Below are positions 41,067 to 49,174 of a DNA stretch of 64,000 bases, in pieces (positions within the stretch are counted from its first letter, which is position 1; each line of letters begins with the position of its first letter). The position numbers and the translations under genes were made by a program. The notes beneath the pieces are model-generated. The model had not been told where the DNA came from, made no database searches, and was given only the letters and a program-made list of their open reading frames with translations. The stretch is from Halarchaeum nitratireducens (GTDB lineage Archaea > Halobacteriota > Halobacteria > Halobacteriales > Halobacteriaceae): the NCBI RefSeq assembly GCF_014647155.1, contig NZ_BMOQ01000002.1:310001-374000 (forward strand), written 5' to 3'.

Positions 41067-42443
41067 TCAGAGTTCGACGCGGAGGCGCGTCTCGCCGTCG
41101 GGATCGGTCATCGCCCGAACGTCGCTCACCGTCTCGGGGTCGGCGGCGACGCGCAGGTCGTAGCGGCCGAGGTCGGCGGTCGTCGAGAATTCGCCGGTCG
41201 CGTCCGTCGTCCCGCGGACGTCCGTGAACCACTGGTCGAAGACGAGGTCGACGTACGCGTGGTACCCGGGCTTCTTCGACCAGTCCGCGCGGAACAGCGG
41301 GGCGTCCCCGCGCCAGTGTTGGTCGTCCCAGTAGCCCCAGAGGCGGAAGCCGGCGCTCGCGGGGTGGCTGTAGACGGTCTTGAGCGTTCGATAGAGGTAG
41401 TCGCCGGCCGCGGTCTCGTCCGCGATCCCGGGCGTGTCGAACTCGGAGACGACGAGGTCGATATCGCCGAGGCCGGCGAAGCGATCGAGGCGGGCGTACT
41501 GCTCGGCGGGACCGATCGAACCGTCGGGCGTCGTGACGTGCGACTGAAACGCGACTTCGTCGGGTGGCGCCGCTCCGCCGAGGAGGTACGTGACGAGGTC
41601 GGCGTACCGATCGCGGTGCTCGGGACGGTCGAGCGTGAGGATGTCGTAGTCGTTGACGGCGAGCGTCGCGTCGGGAGCCGCGTCGCGCGCGATGTCGAAC
41701 CAGTGGCGCAGCGGCGGTGAGCGCGTCGGCGGGGCGTCCGCGAGCGCGTCCGTGAAGTCGTGGAAGCCGAGCTGTTCGTTCAAGAGCACCCAGTCCTCGA
41801 CTCCGTGATCGCCGGCATTGTGACCGACCAAGGTGCGGACGTGATCGTCGATGAGCTCCCGCAGTCGATCGATGTCGCCGTTCTCGTAAGCGGACCAGAC
41901 CTCGTCGGGGAGGACGTCCTTCTCGTGGTTCTGCCAGACGACGGGCGCGCCGGCGACGGCAACGTCGTTCGCGCGCAGGAACGTGATGACGCCGTGCGTT
42001 CGCTGGTGGCCGTCGGGCGCCGTCCACTGACGCCACTTGTAGGCGTTCTCGAAGACCGCCTCGTTGAACAGCCGGGAGACCCAGCGGCGGTACGGGCCGT
42101 CCGGATCGCTCGACCAGTGGCGCGCGACGTTGTACGCCGTCGAGAAGTCGTAGGCGTGTCGGCGGAGTCGGAGCCTGACGTCGGCGTCGGGGACCGGATC
42201 GCCGTCCCGACTGACCGCGACCGTCACGTCGCCGCGGCGGTGACGGTCGATGCGCCGGTCGGCCGCTCGCTCCCACTCGGGCGGGGCGTCGGCGCGCTCC
42301 CAGTCGCCCTCCGGCACCGGCTCGAACGCCGAGTCGTCGACGGCGGTCGTGTCCGTACGCGACGTGCTCGTCTCGGCGTCGTCGACGTTCGCGCACCCGG
42401 CGAGCGGGGCCAGTGCGGCGGCGAGGAAGTGCCGACGGTCCAT
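41067..42443 (-). CDS. GH10-family glycosidase, Tat lipoprotein (probable endo-xylanase)
   Basis: A 458-residue protein. A Tat-type lipoprotein signal (DRRHFLAAALAPLAGC) anchors it outside the cell. A region of about 100 residues is followed by a GH10 barrel: FENAYKWRQW, PVVWQNHEKD, the acid/base Glu in VLLNEQLGF, VNDYDIL, and the nucleophile Glu in LVVSEFDTPG. A small C-terminal beta domain follows the barrel. GH10 enzymes cut beta-1,4-xylan internally. A TATA box is present 27 bases upstream. It is convergent with the small protein gene, and no other sugar genes are close, so its operon context is unclear. Confidence 0.88.
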   Translation of the reverse strand: MDRRHFLAAALAPLAGCANVDDAETSTSRTDTTAVDDSAFEPVPEGDWERADAPPEWERAADRRIDRHRRGDVTVAVSRDGDPVPDADVRLRLRRHAYDFSTAYNVARHWSSDPDGPYRRWVSRLFNEAVFENAYKWRQWTAPDGHQRTHGVITFLRANDVAVAGAPVVWQNHEKDVLPDEVWSAYENGDIDRLRELIDDHVRTLVGHNAGDHGVEDWVLLNEQLGFHDFTDALADAPPTRSPPLRHWFDIARDAAPDATLAVNDYDILTLDRPEHRDRYADLVTYLLGGAAPPDEVAFQSHVTTPDGSIGPAEQYARLDRFAGLGDIDLVVSEFDTPGIADETAAGDYLYRTLKTVYSHPASAGFRLWGYWDDQHWRGDAPLFRADWSKKPGYHAYVDLVFDQWFTDVRGTTDATGEFSTTADLGRYDLRVAADPETVSDVRAMTDPDGETRLRVEL

Positions 42444-42466
42444 ACGGGGACGTGGCGACTTGCGAC

Positions 42467-42473
42467 GTATAAA
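42467..42473 (-). promoter_or_regulatory. TATA element of the GH10 gene
   Basis: TTTATAC on the minus strand, centred 27 bases before the ATG at 42443. Confidence 0.55.
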
Positions 42474-42650
42474 TCATGCACCGGGCTCACTGGCCAATGG
42501 GTGCGGCCCGCCACCGCAATGTATATCGTCGCTGTCGGGGCGAGCGCGACTGCCGGCGCGGCGGGATTGAGCGGACCATCGGACGCCATGGCCGGCTTCT
42601 CGTGGCCCCTTCCTGCTACCCAAGCGTCGTATTCAGAACCACAGAAACAG

Positions 42651-42657
42651 ATATAAG
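42651..42657 (+). promoter_or_regulatory. TATA-like element of the HAD-Nudix gene
   Basis: ATATAAG, 26-32 bases before the ATG at 42683. This spacing favours that ATG over a GTG nine bases earlier. Confidence 0.45.
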
Positions 42658-42682
42658 TAGGTGATACTACCACGTGATTGCA

Positions 42683-43909
42683 ATGATCGCTGACCAATTT
42701 GAAACGTTTCTGTTCGACCTCGATGGCGTCGTCCACCTCGGCGATGAAGCGCTCCCGCACGCCGTTGACAGCGTAAATCGGCTCTACGAGCGAGAAAAGC
42801 GAATCCGGTTTCTCACGAACGATCCACGACCGACGCGGGAGACGGTCGCGTCGCGTCTTCGCGAGCTCGGAATCAGGGTGGACGAAGGGGAGATAGTAAC
42901 GGCGGCTTGGGCGGCTGCAGTTCACCTTCGTCGTGAAGGAGTCGCCACGGCGGCGGCGGTAGGAAGCGAAGGGTTGCAGACGGAGCTCCGTCAGCAGGGA
43001 ATCACAGTCACAGATGAGTCGCCGGACGCCGTCGTTGTTGGAGCTGATGAACAAACAACGTATGCAGACATCAGACGGGCAACGAGGCACATCGATCGAG
43101 GGGCACAGTTCATCGGGACGAGTCCGGACGGTGCATTTCCGACCCCTGACGGTCCCGCACCTGGGGCAGGGGCCATCGTTCGCGCGGTCGAAACAGCGAC
43201 GGGGACATCGCCTACCGTCGTCGGCAAGCCCGAGCCGCTGATGTTTGAGGCGGCCCTCGAAGGACTCCCCGTCGGCCAGAATGGAGTCGTCATCGGCGAT
43301 AATCCGGCAACGGATATCCGCGGCGCACATCGCGCGGGCCTCACGGGAGTTCTCGTCGCAGATGAAACACCAGTAGCAGCCTCGGCCCGAGATTTCGCTC
43401 ACCCCGACGCAGTGATTCGATCGCTTGCGGGGTTGTTCTCACGGACAGCGACTCCCTGGAAAAGCCCCGACTACTCGTGGCCAGAGGACATCCGACCGGG
43501 GGTCGGTGCGGTCGTCCTGAATGAGTCCGGAGAGGTGTTGCTGTTAAAGCGGGCCGACAGAGAACGATGGGCACTCCCGACGGGGACGGTCGAACGGGGT
43601 GAAGCAGTCGTGGAGGCGATCTCGCGAGAGGTGCGAGAGGAGACCGGTCTTCGAGTCACGGTCGACCGACTAACGGGGGTGTATTCCCACCCGAAGCAGC
43701 AGGTGTTCTCGTATCCGTCCGGAGAGACGGTCCATTTCGTGACGAACTGCTTTCTATGTAGCGTCGACGGCGGTACGCTCGAAGCAGATCGAGATGAGGC
43801 ACTCGACGTCGGATTCTTCGACACGGACCGACACCCGGGGGGAATACTACCGATGCACCCACGATGGATCACTGACGCAGTCGAGGGGACTACCGTTACG
43901 ATCGCATAG
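42683..43909 (+). CDS. HAD phosphatase (NagD-like) fused to a Nudix hydrolase
   Basis: A 408-residue two-domain protein. Residues 5-265 are a HAD-IIA phosphatase: motif I FLFDLDGVVHLG (Asp12, Asp14), motif II RFLTND, Lys in GKPEPLMFEAAL, and motif IV VIGDNPATDIRGA. Residues 280-408 are a Nudix domain with a complete Nudix box (GTVERGEAVVEAISREVREE). The first domain dephosphorylates small sugars or nucleotides, the second cleaves nucleoside diphosphate-linked compounds. The fusion suggests two steps on one substrate, or sanitation of a damaged nucleotide. Codon use looks slightly less GC-rich than in its neighbours. The function is not known. Confidence 0.85.
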   Translation: MIADQFETFLFDLDGVVHLGDEALPHAVDSVNRLYEREKRIRFLTNDPRPTRETVASRLRELGIRVDEGEIVTAAWAAAVHLRREGVATAAAVGSEGLQTELRQQGITVTDESPDAVVVGADEQTTYADIRRATRHIDRGAQFIGTSPDGAFPTPDGPAPGAGAIVRAVETATGTSPTVVGKPEPLMFEAALEGLPVGQNGVVIGDNPATDIRGAHRAGLTGVLVADETPVAASARDFAHPDAVIRSLAGLFSRTATPWKSPDYSWPEDIRPGVGAVVLNESGEVLLLKRADRERWALPTGTVERGEAVVEAISREVREETGLRVTVDRLTGVYSHPKQQVFSYPSGETVHFVTNCFLCSVDGGTLEADRDEALDVGFFDTDRHPGGILPMHPRWITDAVEGTTVTIA

Positions 43910-44322
43910 GAGTCGGTATCGATCGGGTGGAGACGTACGTGAGATCCCATGGTCAGCACCCTTTCGTGACCTCGAAATGTGGGTCTCGAAGCGCCTCGTC
44001 TGCCAGATCGCCCACTCTTCCCCGGACTTGAATCGGACGTTCGCCTCGTCGCCGAACCGTGGTTCCAGCGGGGCGAACACGGAGGCGCCGAATCAGTCGT
44101 CCACGTACCGCTGTACGATCAGCGTTTGGAGAGCACGCAGATCAGTTCCCGCACACCGAATCAGTCGATCGCGAATCACGTCTCTGCGGTGATCCCGCGG
44201 TAGTCCCACCCCCACGCTCGCGGATCCCGATATATCGCATGTGCCGATACCGAGCCGCCCCCCGGCACCCGGCAGACCCCTCCCGCGAACCTATTTGTCG
44301 CTCCCGTCGAAAGCGTCGGCCG
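43910..44322. other. Gene-free stretch with a decayed minus-strand fragment
   Basis: About 410 bases between the HAD-Nudix gene and the MATE exporter. It holds a decayed minus-strand frame (see 43950-44211) and presumably the MATE promoter. Confidence 0.5.
43950..44211 (-). pseudogene. Decayed gene fragment with an in-frame stop
   Basis: The minus strand reads RDVIRDRLIRCAGTDLRALQ, then a segment ending VQRYVDD, a TGA (44093-44095), and continues in the same frame as FGASVFAPLEPRFGDEANVR and SGEEWAIWQTRRFETHISRS. Both parts have native composition and join naturally across the stop, where TGG (Trp) would give DDWFGA. I read it as a small gene inactivated by one nonsense mutation and lacking a clear start. 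The family is not recognised. Confidence 0.35.
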
Positions 44323-45702
44323 ATGACCGTCGTGTCGGCCCGCGTCCGGTCGGTCTGGCGGGACGCCGTCTCGCTCGGCTGGCCGATCGCGCTCCAACAG
44401 ACGCTGAACACGCTGATGCGGACCGTCGACGTCCTGATCACGGGCTTTTTCTCCCCGGCAGCGGTGGCGGCGATCGGTCTCGCGGACCTCTACTCGCGCG
44501 TCCCGCTCCGCGTCGGGATGGGGCTGGGGAGCGGCGCGATCGCCATCTCGAGTCAGGAGACCGGGCGGGCGTCGAGCGCGACGCGGGATCGCGCCATCGC
44601 TCAGGCCCTGCTCGTCGGCGCGCTCGCCGGCCTCCCGATCGCCGTCGTGGGCGTGCTCGGAAGCGAGTTCCTGATCGACGCGCTCGGGGCCGAGCGTGGG
44701 GTCGTTCTGCTCGGCGGTCAGTATCTGGCGGTCGTGCTGGCGGCCGCGCCGTTCCGGATCACGGGGTTCGTCGGCGCGCGCGCCCTACAGGGGATCGGCG
44801 ACACCCGCACCCCGATGCTCGTCAACGGCGCGGCGACGGGGCTCAACATCCTGCTCTCGGTCGCGCTGGGGCTCGGGGTCGGGCCCGCGCCGCGCCTCGG
44901 TATCGTCGGCGTCGGGATCGCGACGGCGGCGAGTCGCGTGGTCGAGGCCACGCTCCTCATCGGCGCGATCCGGAGTCCGCGCACGGCGGTATCGCTCGCG
45001 CGGCCCCGCGATATCGTCGTGACCCGACAGCTCCTCGCGGTGAGCACCCCGGACGTCGCGGGCGGCCTGAGCACCGAGGTCGCCAACTTCCCGTTCAACG
45101 CGCTCCTCCTCCTGTTCGGCACCGAGGCGACCGCGGCCTACCACATCGCCAATCGGCTCTATCAACAGCTCACCGCGCCGCTCTTCCGGGCGTTCCGGAC
45201 GGTGTCGAGCATCCGCGTTGGACAGGCGCTCGGCGCCGGGGACCGCGACGAGGCGCGATACGTCGCCGGCGCGGTCTGCGCGCTCAGTCTGCTGACGCTC
45301 GGGGCAGCGGGCACGGGGCTGTTCGTCGGTGCGGAGCCGCTGGTCGGGCTGTTCACGGACGACGCCGCGACGATCGATGATGCGGTCGCGTTCACCCGGG
45401 CGTTCGCCGTCGCCATGGCCTGCATCGGCGTCTACTTCCCGCTCGCCGGGGCACTGAAGGGCGCGGGGGACACCCGGACGCCGTTCTACGGCGGCCTCGT
45501 TGGTGCGTACGGCTTTCTGCTCGGATCGTCCTACGTCCTCGCGGTCACGCTCGGCTTCGGGATCGTCGGGGTCTGCGTCGGAATCGTTCTCTCGTGGGCC
45601 GCCCGAGCCGCGATCGTCGGCGCCGGCGTCCTACGGGGCGATTGGGCCGGGCTGGCCGCCCAGCTGATCGAGGAGCGGGCGGCGCTCGACGAGAGCGAGT
45701 GA
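44323..45702 (+). CDS. MATE-family multidrug/Na+ exporter
   Basis: A 459-residue protein from the ATG at 44323, with 12 membrane segments in two halves. The first half includes LGWPIALQQTLNTLMRTVDV and the loop ALQGIGDTRTPMLVNGAA, the second GALKGAGDTRTPFYGGLVG. The repeated GDTRTP loops are hallmarks of the MATE family. It probably exports organic cations or drugs by Na+ or H+ exchange. A longer upstream frame is not native. It is convergent with the iron-transport permease gene. Confidence 0.88.
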   Translation: MTVVSARVRSVWRDAVSLGWPIALQQTLNTLMRTVDVLITGFFSPAAVAAIGLADLYSRVPLRVGMGLGSGAIAISSQETGRASSATRDRAIAQALLVGALAGLPIAVVGVLGSEFLIDALGAERGVVLLGGQYLAVVLAAAPFRITGFVGARALQGIGDTRTPMLVNGAATGLNILLSVALGLGVGPAPRLGIVGVGIATAASRVVEATLLIGAIRSPRTAVSLARPRDIVVTRQLLAVSTPDVAGGLSTEVANFPFNALLLLFGTEATAAYHIANRLYQQLTAPLFRAFRTVSSIRVGQALGAGDRDEARYVAGAVCALSLLTLGAAGTGLFVGAEPLVGLFTDDAATIDDAVAFTRAFAVAMACIGVYFPLAGALKGAGDTRTPFYGGLVGAYGFLLGSSYVLAVTLGFGIVGVCVGIVLSWAARAAIVGAGVLRGDWAGLAAQLIEERAALDESE

Positions 45703-45763
45703 CGCAGCCAATATCGAGGAGGAAAGCAGCGGTAATCGCCGCGAGCAATGGGCGACGGGTGAG

Positions 45764-46918
45764 TTAGATCGCACCCATGTTCTGCTGCTTGCGCATGAGG
45801 TAGAGGAAGTACGGTCCGCCGACGATGCCGGTGACGATCCCGACGGGGATCTGCGTCGGGCTGAGCGCGAGGCGCGCGCCGACATCGGCGACGACCATCA
45901 GCGCGGGACCGGCGAACAGACATCCGATGACGAGCTGCCGGTAGTCGCTCCCGACGATGTTGCGCACCATGTGCGGGACGATGAGGCCGACGAAGCCGAC
46001 GATACCGGCGGCGGCGATGCTCGCGGCCGCGGCCAGCACCGCGACGCCGGAGAGCGCGAAGCGGATCTTCTCGACGTCCATCCCGAGGGAGCGGGCGGTC
46101 TCCTCGCCGAGCAACAGGACGTTGAGCTGGCGGGCGCTGATCAGCGCGAGTCCCATGGCGACGATCGTCCACGGGAGCACCATCCGCACCTGCGCCCAGT
46201 CCGTCCCGGTCAGCGACCCGGTCGTCCACGAGATCGCGGACTGGACGACGCCGAGGTCGTCCGCAAAGAAGAACACGCCGGTCTGGAGCGAGCTGAAGAC
46301 GGTCCCGACGATGACGCCGGCGAGCACGAGCCTGACGGGGCTCGTGCCGTTCTTCCACGCGATGACGTAGACGATGAGGAACGCGACGATGCCCCCGAGC
46401 GCGGCGATGACCGGGAGGAGCGAGGAGATCCCGAGCACGAGCGTCCCGAAGACGTACGGGATCGCGATCGTGACGCCCGAGAACACGACGAGCACGAGCA
46501 GGATCGTCAGCCCCGCGCCCGACGAGACGCCGAGGATGTACGGGCTGGCGAGTTCGTTGCGCGTGACGGCCTGAAAGATCGCGCCCGAGACCGCGAGGTT
46601 CATCCCGACGAACGCCGCGACGAACACCCGCGGGAGGCGGATGTTCCAGACGATGAGGCTCGCGCGGGACATCTCGGGGACCGGCGACCCGAAGACGAAC
46701 GCCTCCCACGCGTCGAGGCTGAAGAGCACGTTGGGGTTGAAGACCGCCTGCCAGGCCTGCACGAGCGTCATCGTGTACGATCCGAAGCTCACCTGCACGA
46801 GCCCGCCTGCGACGATCGCGAGCGTGCTCGCGAGACAGAGCGTGAACAGCGCGCTGTAATCGTCGACGACGCGCCGGAGGCGCCCGGGGCGTTCGGCGTC
46901 GTGCGAGGCTCCCGCCAC
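45764..46918 (-). CDS. Iron (siderophore/haem) ABC transporter permease, FecCD family
   Basis: A 384-residue protein with about ten membrane segments. The usual FecCD motifs are present: WNIRLPRVFVAAFVGMNLAV, NELASPYILGVSSGAGL, the ATPase-contact loop ETARSLGMDVEKIRFALS and GFVGLIVPHMVRNIVGSDYR. It is the last gene of the iron-regulated operon and begins two bases after the stop of the FAD oxidoreductase. No ATPase gene follows: the next gene, MATE, is on the other strand. The ATPase must be encoded elsewhere or shared. Confidence 0.9.
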   Translation of the reverse strand: MAGASHDAERPGRLRRVVDDYSALFTLCLASTLAIVAGGLVQVSFGSYTMTLVQAWQAVFNPNVLFSLDAWEAFVFGSPVPEMSRASLIVWNIRLPRVFVAAFVGMNLAVSGAIFQAVTRNELASPYILGVSSGAGLTILLVLVVFSGVTIAIPYVFGTLVLGISSLLPVIAALGGIVAFLIVYVIAWKNGTSPVRLVLAGVIVGTVFSSLQTGVFFFADDLGVVQSAISWTTGSLTGTDWAQVRMVLPWTIVAMGLALISARQLNVLLLGEETARSLGMDVEKIRFALSGVAVLAAAASIAAAGIVGFVGLIVPHMVRNIVGSDYRQLVIGCLFAGPALMVVADVGARLALSPTQIPVGIVTGIVGGPYFLYLMRKQQNMGAI

Positions 46919-46920
46919 GC

Positions 46921-47853
46921 TCAGTCACCCCCGTCGTCGCGCGCCGCCTCGATCTCGCGGGCGGCGTCGAGGATGTACTCGTCGTCGACGTGATCGAGGA
47001 GGCGGCGCTGTCCGCGCTCCGCGGCGGCCTCGATCTCGTCGGCCGTGCGATAGGCGTCGAAGCGGCGGTCGATCTCCCGCTCGCGCAGTTCGACCACGCG
47101 CTCGTCGTCGAGGTCGACGTCGTCCGGGGCGCGCTCCGCGAACCACTCGCGCCAGCGCTCGCGCGTCGTCCACTCGCCGCTGCGCGAGGCCTCGCGGCGC
47201 ACCCAGTCGTAGTGATCGGCGACGGCGGCCGGGTAGCCGCGCTCGCGCCGGACGTCGGCGATGAGCGCCCGGGCGGTGCGCGCGCCCTGACCGGCGGCCA
47301 TGATCGCCTGCGCGTCCGCCGTGCTCGTCGGCGACGCGACGTAGACGCCGTCGATCGGCGTGCGGCCGTCTTCGTCGGGGTACTCCCGATCGAAGTGCTC
47401 GTGGGTCTCGCCGTCGCGTTCGTGGGTCTCGAAGAGCGCGTCCGCGTCGTCGAGGCCCCGGAGATAGTCGCCGTCGTAGCGCGTCGCCGCGACGACGCGG
47501 CGCGCCGTGACGGTCCCGCCGTCCGCCGTCGTGAGCGCGAATCCCGAACCGTGGGGCTCGACCGACTCGACGAGCGCGTCGCGGCGTTCCGCGCCCGCGG
47601 TGTCGAGGTGGTCGTGCATCAGGTCATAGAAGGTCTCGATGTCGACGCCCGCGGGGAAACCGAGGTAGTTTTCGAGGTACGCACAGCGCTGTATCGAGGC
47701 GTTCCCGCGGTCGAAGACGAGCGTGTCGAGGCCGTACCGGGCGGTGAAGACGGCGGCGGAAGAGCCGGCGGGGCCGCCGCCGACGATCACGACGTCGTAC
47801 GCGAGCGCGTCGGTGCCAGCGTCGGCGTCGCGCTCGCCCTCGTCGTTCGACAC
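46921..47853 (-). CDS. FAD-dependent oxidoreductase (thioredoxin-reductase-like, no CxxC) in iron operon
   Basis: A 310-residue flavoprotein with the dinucleotide motif VVIVGGGPAGSSAAVFTARYG near residue 22 and the YLENYLGFPAGVD segment of thioredoxin-reductase-like proteins. A later STADAQAIMAAGQGARTARA segment resembles the second FAD motif. The redox CxxC of true thioredoxin reductases is absent, so it does not act by that disulphide. The C-terminal 90 residues are charged and helical. Lying between the binding proteins and the permease, it may reduce ferric iron or release it from a chelator, which is an inference from context. Confidence 0.78.
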   Translation of the reverse strand: MSNDEGERDADAGTDALAYDVVIVGGGPAGSSAAVFTARYGLDTLVFDRGNASIQRCAYLENYLGFPAGVDIETFYDLMHDHLDTAGAERRDALVESVEPHGSGFALTTADGGTVTARRVVAATRYDGDYLRGLDDADALFETHERDGETHEHFDREYPDEDGRTPIDGVYVASPTSTADAQAIMAAGQGARTARALIADVRRERGYPAAVADHYDWVRREASRSGEWTTRERWREWFAERAPDDVDLDDERVVELREREIDRRFDAYRTADEIEAAAERGQRRLLDHVDDEYILDAAREIEAARDDGGD

Positions 47854-47856
47854 GGG

Positions 47857-47961
47857 TCAGACACCTCCGTCGCCGGTGACGATGGTGGCGGCGCGCTCGC
47901 CGCCGTACGTGGGGTAATCGCGTCGGGTCGGTCCGTCCGTTCGGCTCTCGCTCTCAGTCAT
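47857..47961 (-). pseudogene. Stub of a third substrate-binding protein (34 codons)
   Basis: A 34-codon frame whose ATG overlaps the stop of the upstream binding protein gene (ATGA). It starts with GPTRRDYPTYGGE, matching the Tat signal starts of the two intact paralogues (PTRRDYLTYGG in the first). After that motif the frame ends at a stop. The stub keeps the operon spacing, ending three bases before the FAD oxidoreductase. I read it as what remains after deletion of a third tandem copy; it could alternatively be a genuine leader peptide. Confidence 0.5.
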
Positions 47962-49172
47962 CGTCGGAACTCCCCGTTGATGACGTCGGCGACGCGCTGG
48001 CGGTCGAAGAACTGCTCGCTCTCCGGGAGCTCGGGGTACGGCCCCTCGACGTACTCCGGCCACTCGCCGAAGACGTCCGGGTAGAGCTGCTTCGCCGTCA
48101 TCTCCAGCTGGAAGAGATCGAGGACGGGACCCTGGTAGCGACCGCCCTGCGGGTAGATACGGCCGTTCTCGACGGCGGGGATCGTCGCGCCGACGGGGTC
48201 GTCTTCGAGCGACGAGCGGATCTCCGCCATGTCGTAGGTCGGATGGAGGCCGCCGAAGACGAGGATGACGTCCGGGTTCGCCTCCGCGAGCGACTCCATG
48301 TCCACCCGCGATCCGGACTGTACGCCGTCGCCGAACGCGTCCACCGGCTCGAACGGGCGGACGTGCGCGGTGAGGAAGCCGGGCGTGTCGACGTTGTAGA
48401 CGTAGGGCGCGGCGGGGTCGCTGAACCCGCCCATGACGATGCTCGGGCGCTCCGCTTCCGCTGGGAGGGGCGACTCGACGCGGTCGAGCACGTCGTCGTG
48501 GATCGCGGCGAGCGCGTCGTACTTGTCCTCGTCCGCGAAGACCTGCGCGACCTTCTCGAACTGCTCCCAGAGCGTGTAGTACTCGTACGCGTCGGCGTAG
48601 GCCTCCGGTGGCTCGGCGTGGTCGTCGCTGAGCGTGTTCCCGAACCACGGCCCGACGTTGTCGCGGATCTCCGCGATGTCCGCGACGTCCCAGTCGTCGA
48701 GCGCGACGACGCTCGCGGGGTCGGCGAGGTGGACGTCGCTGTCGAGTTCGTAGAGTTTCTCCTTCGAGGTGGTCCACGAGGAGTAGCGGCCGGTCCAGTC
48801 GAGTTCGACGCCGGGGAGGCGCGGCGTGAACTGGTTCCAGAGCGCGTCGTAGTAGTCGGGCGCGTGCAGCGCGTTCACGTCGTCTCCGCGCCCGAGCGCG
48901 AACGCCATGCCCGCGAGGTGGGTGAGCCGCGTGAAGATCGTCTCGGGGACGGCCTCGAAGGTCACGTCGCCCATCGGGGCCATCGACACCGTGTACGGGG
49001 CGTCCGCCGTCGCGGTCGTCTCGTCGGTGGTCGTACTCGTCGCACTCGTCGTGGCCGTCGATCCGTCGCCGCCGCCCGTACAGCCGGCGAGCAGACCGCC
49101 GCCGACGAGCGCGCCGCCGGACGTCAGGTAGCTCCGACGCGTCAGGTGGGTCGTGCGAGGGTCGTCGCTCAC
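47958..49172 (-). CDS. Iron-type ABC substrate-binding protein, Tat lipoprotein (copy 2)
   Basis: A 404-residue protein with a Tat lipoprotein signal (TRRSYLTSGGALVGGGLLAGC) and a Ser/Thr linker, then a two-lobed binding domain of the iron/siderophore type. It shares its C-terminus with copy 1 (QLEMTAKQLYPDVFGEWP, then FDRQRVADVINGEF) and several internal segments (YELDSDVHLADP, GPWFGN). These similarities indicate tandem duplication. It binds ferric complexes at the outer surface and delivers them to the permease. It starts two bases after copy 1 stops. Confidence 0.88.
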   Translation of the reverse strand: MSDDPRTTHLTRRSYLTSGGALVGGGLLAGCTGGGDGSTATTSATSTTTDETTATADAPYTVSMAPMGDVTFEAVPETIFTRLTHLAGMAFALGRGDDVNALHAPDYYDALWNQFTPRLPGVELDWTGRYSSWTTSKEKLYELDSDVHLADPASVVALDDWDVADIAEIRDNVGPWFGNTLSDDHAEPPEAYADAYEYYTLWEQFEKVAQVFADEDKYDALAAIHDDVLDRVESPLPAEAERPSIVMGGFSDPAAPYVYNVDTPGFLTAHVRPFEPVDAFGDGVQSGSRVDMESLAEANPDVILVFGGLHPTYDMAEIRSSLEDDPVGATIPAVENGRIYPQGGRYQGPVLDLFQLEMTAKQLYPDVFGEWPEYVEGPYPELPESEQFFDRQRVADVINGEFRR

Positions 49173-49174
49173 GA

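Noticed and set aside
40675-42477. 600-codon minus-strand frame over the GH10 gene
   Set aside because: It is an Arg-rich shadow frame. The GH10 frame carries the catalytic motifs and a signal peptide.
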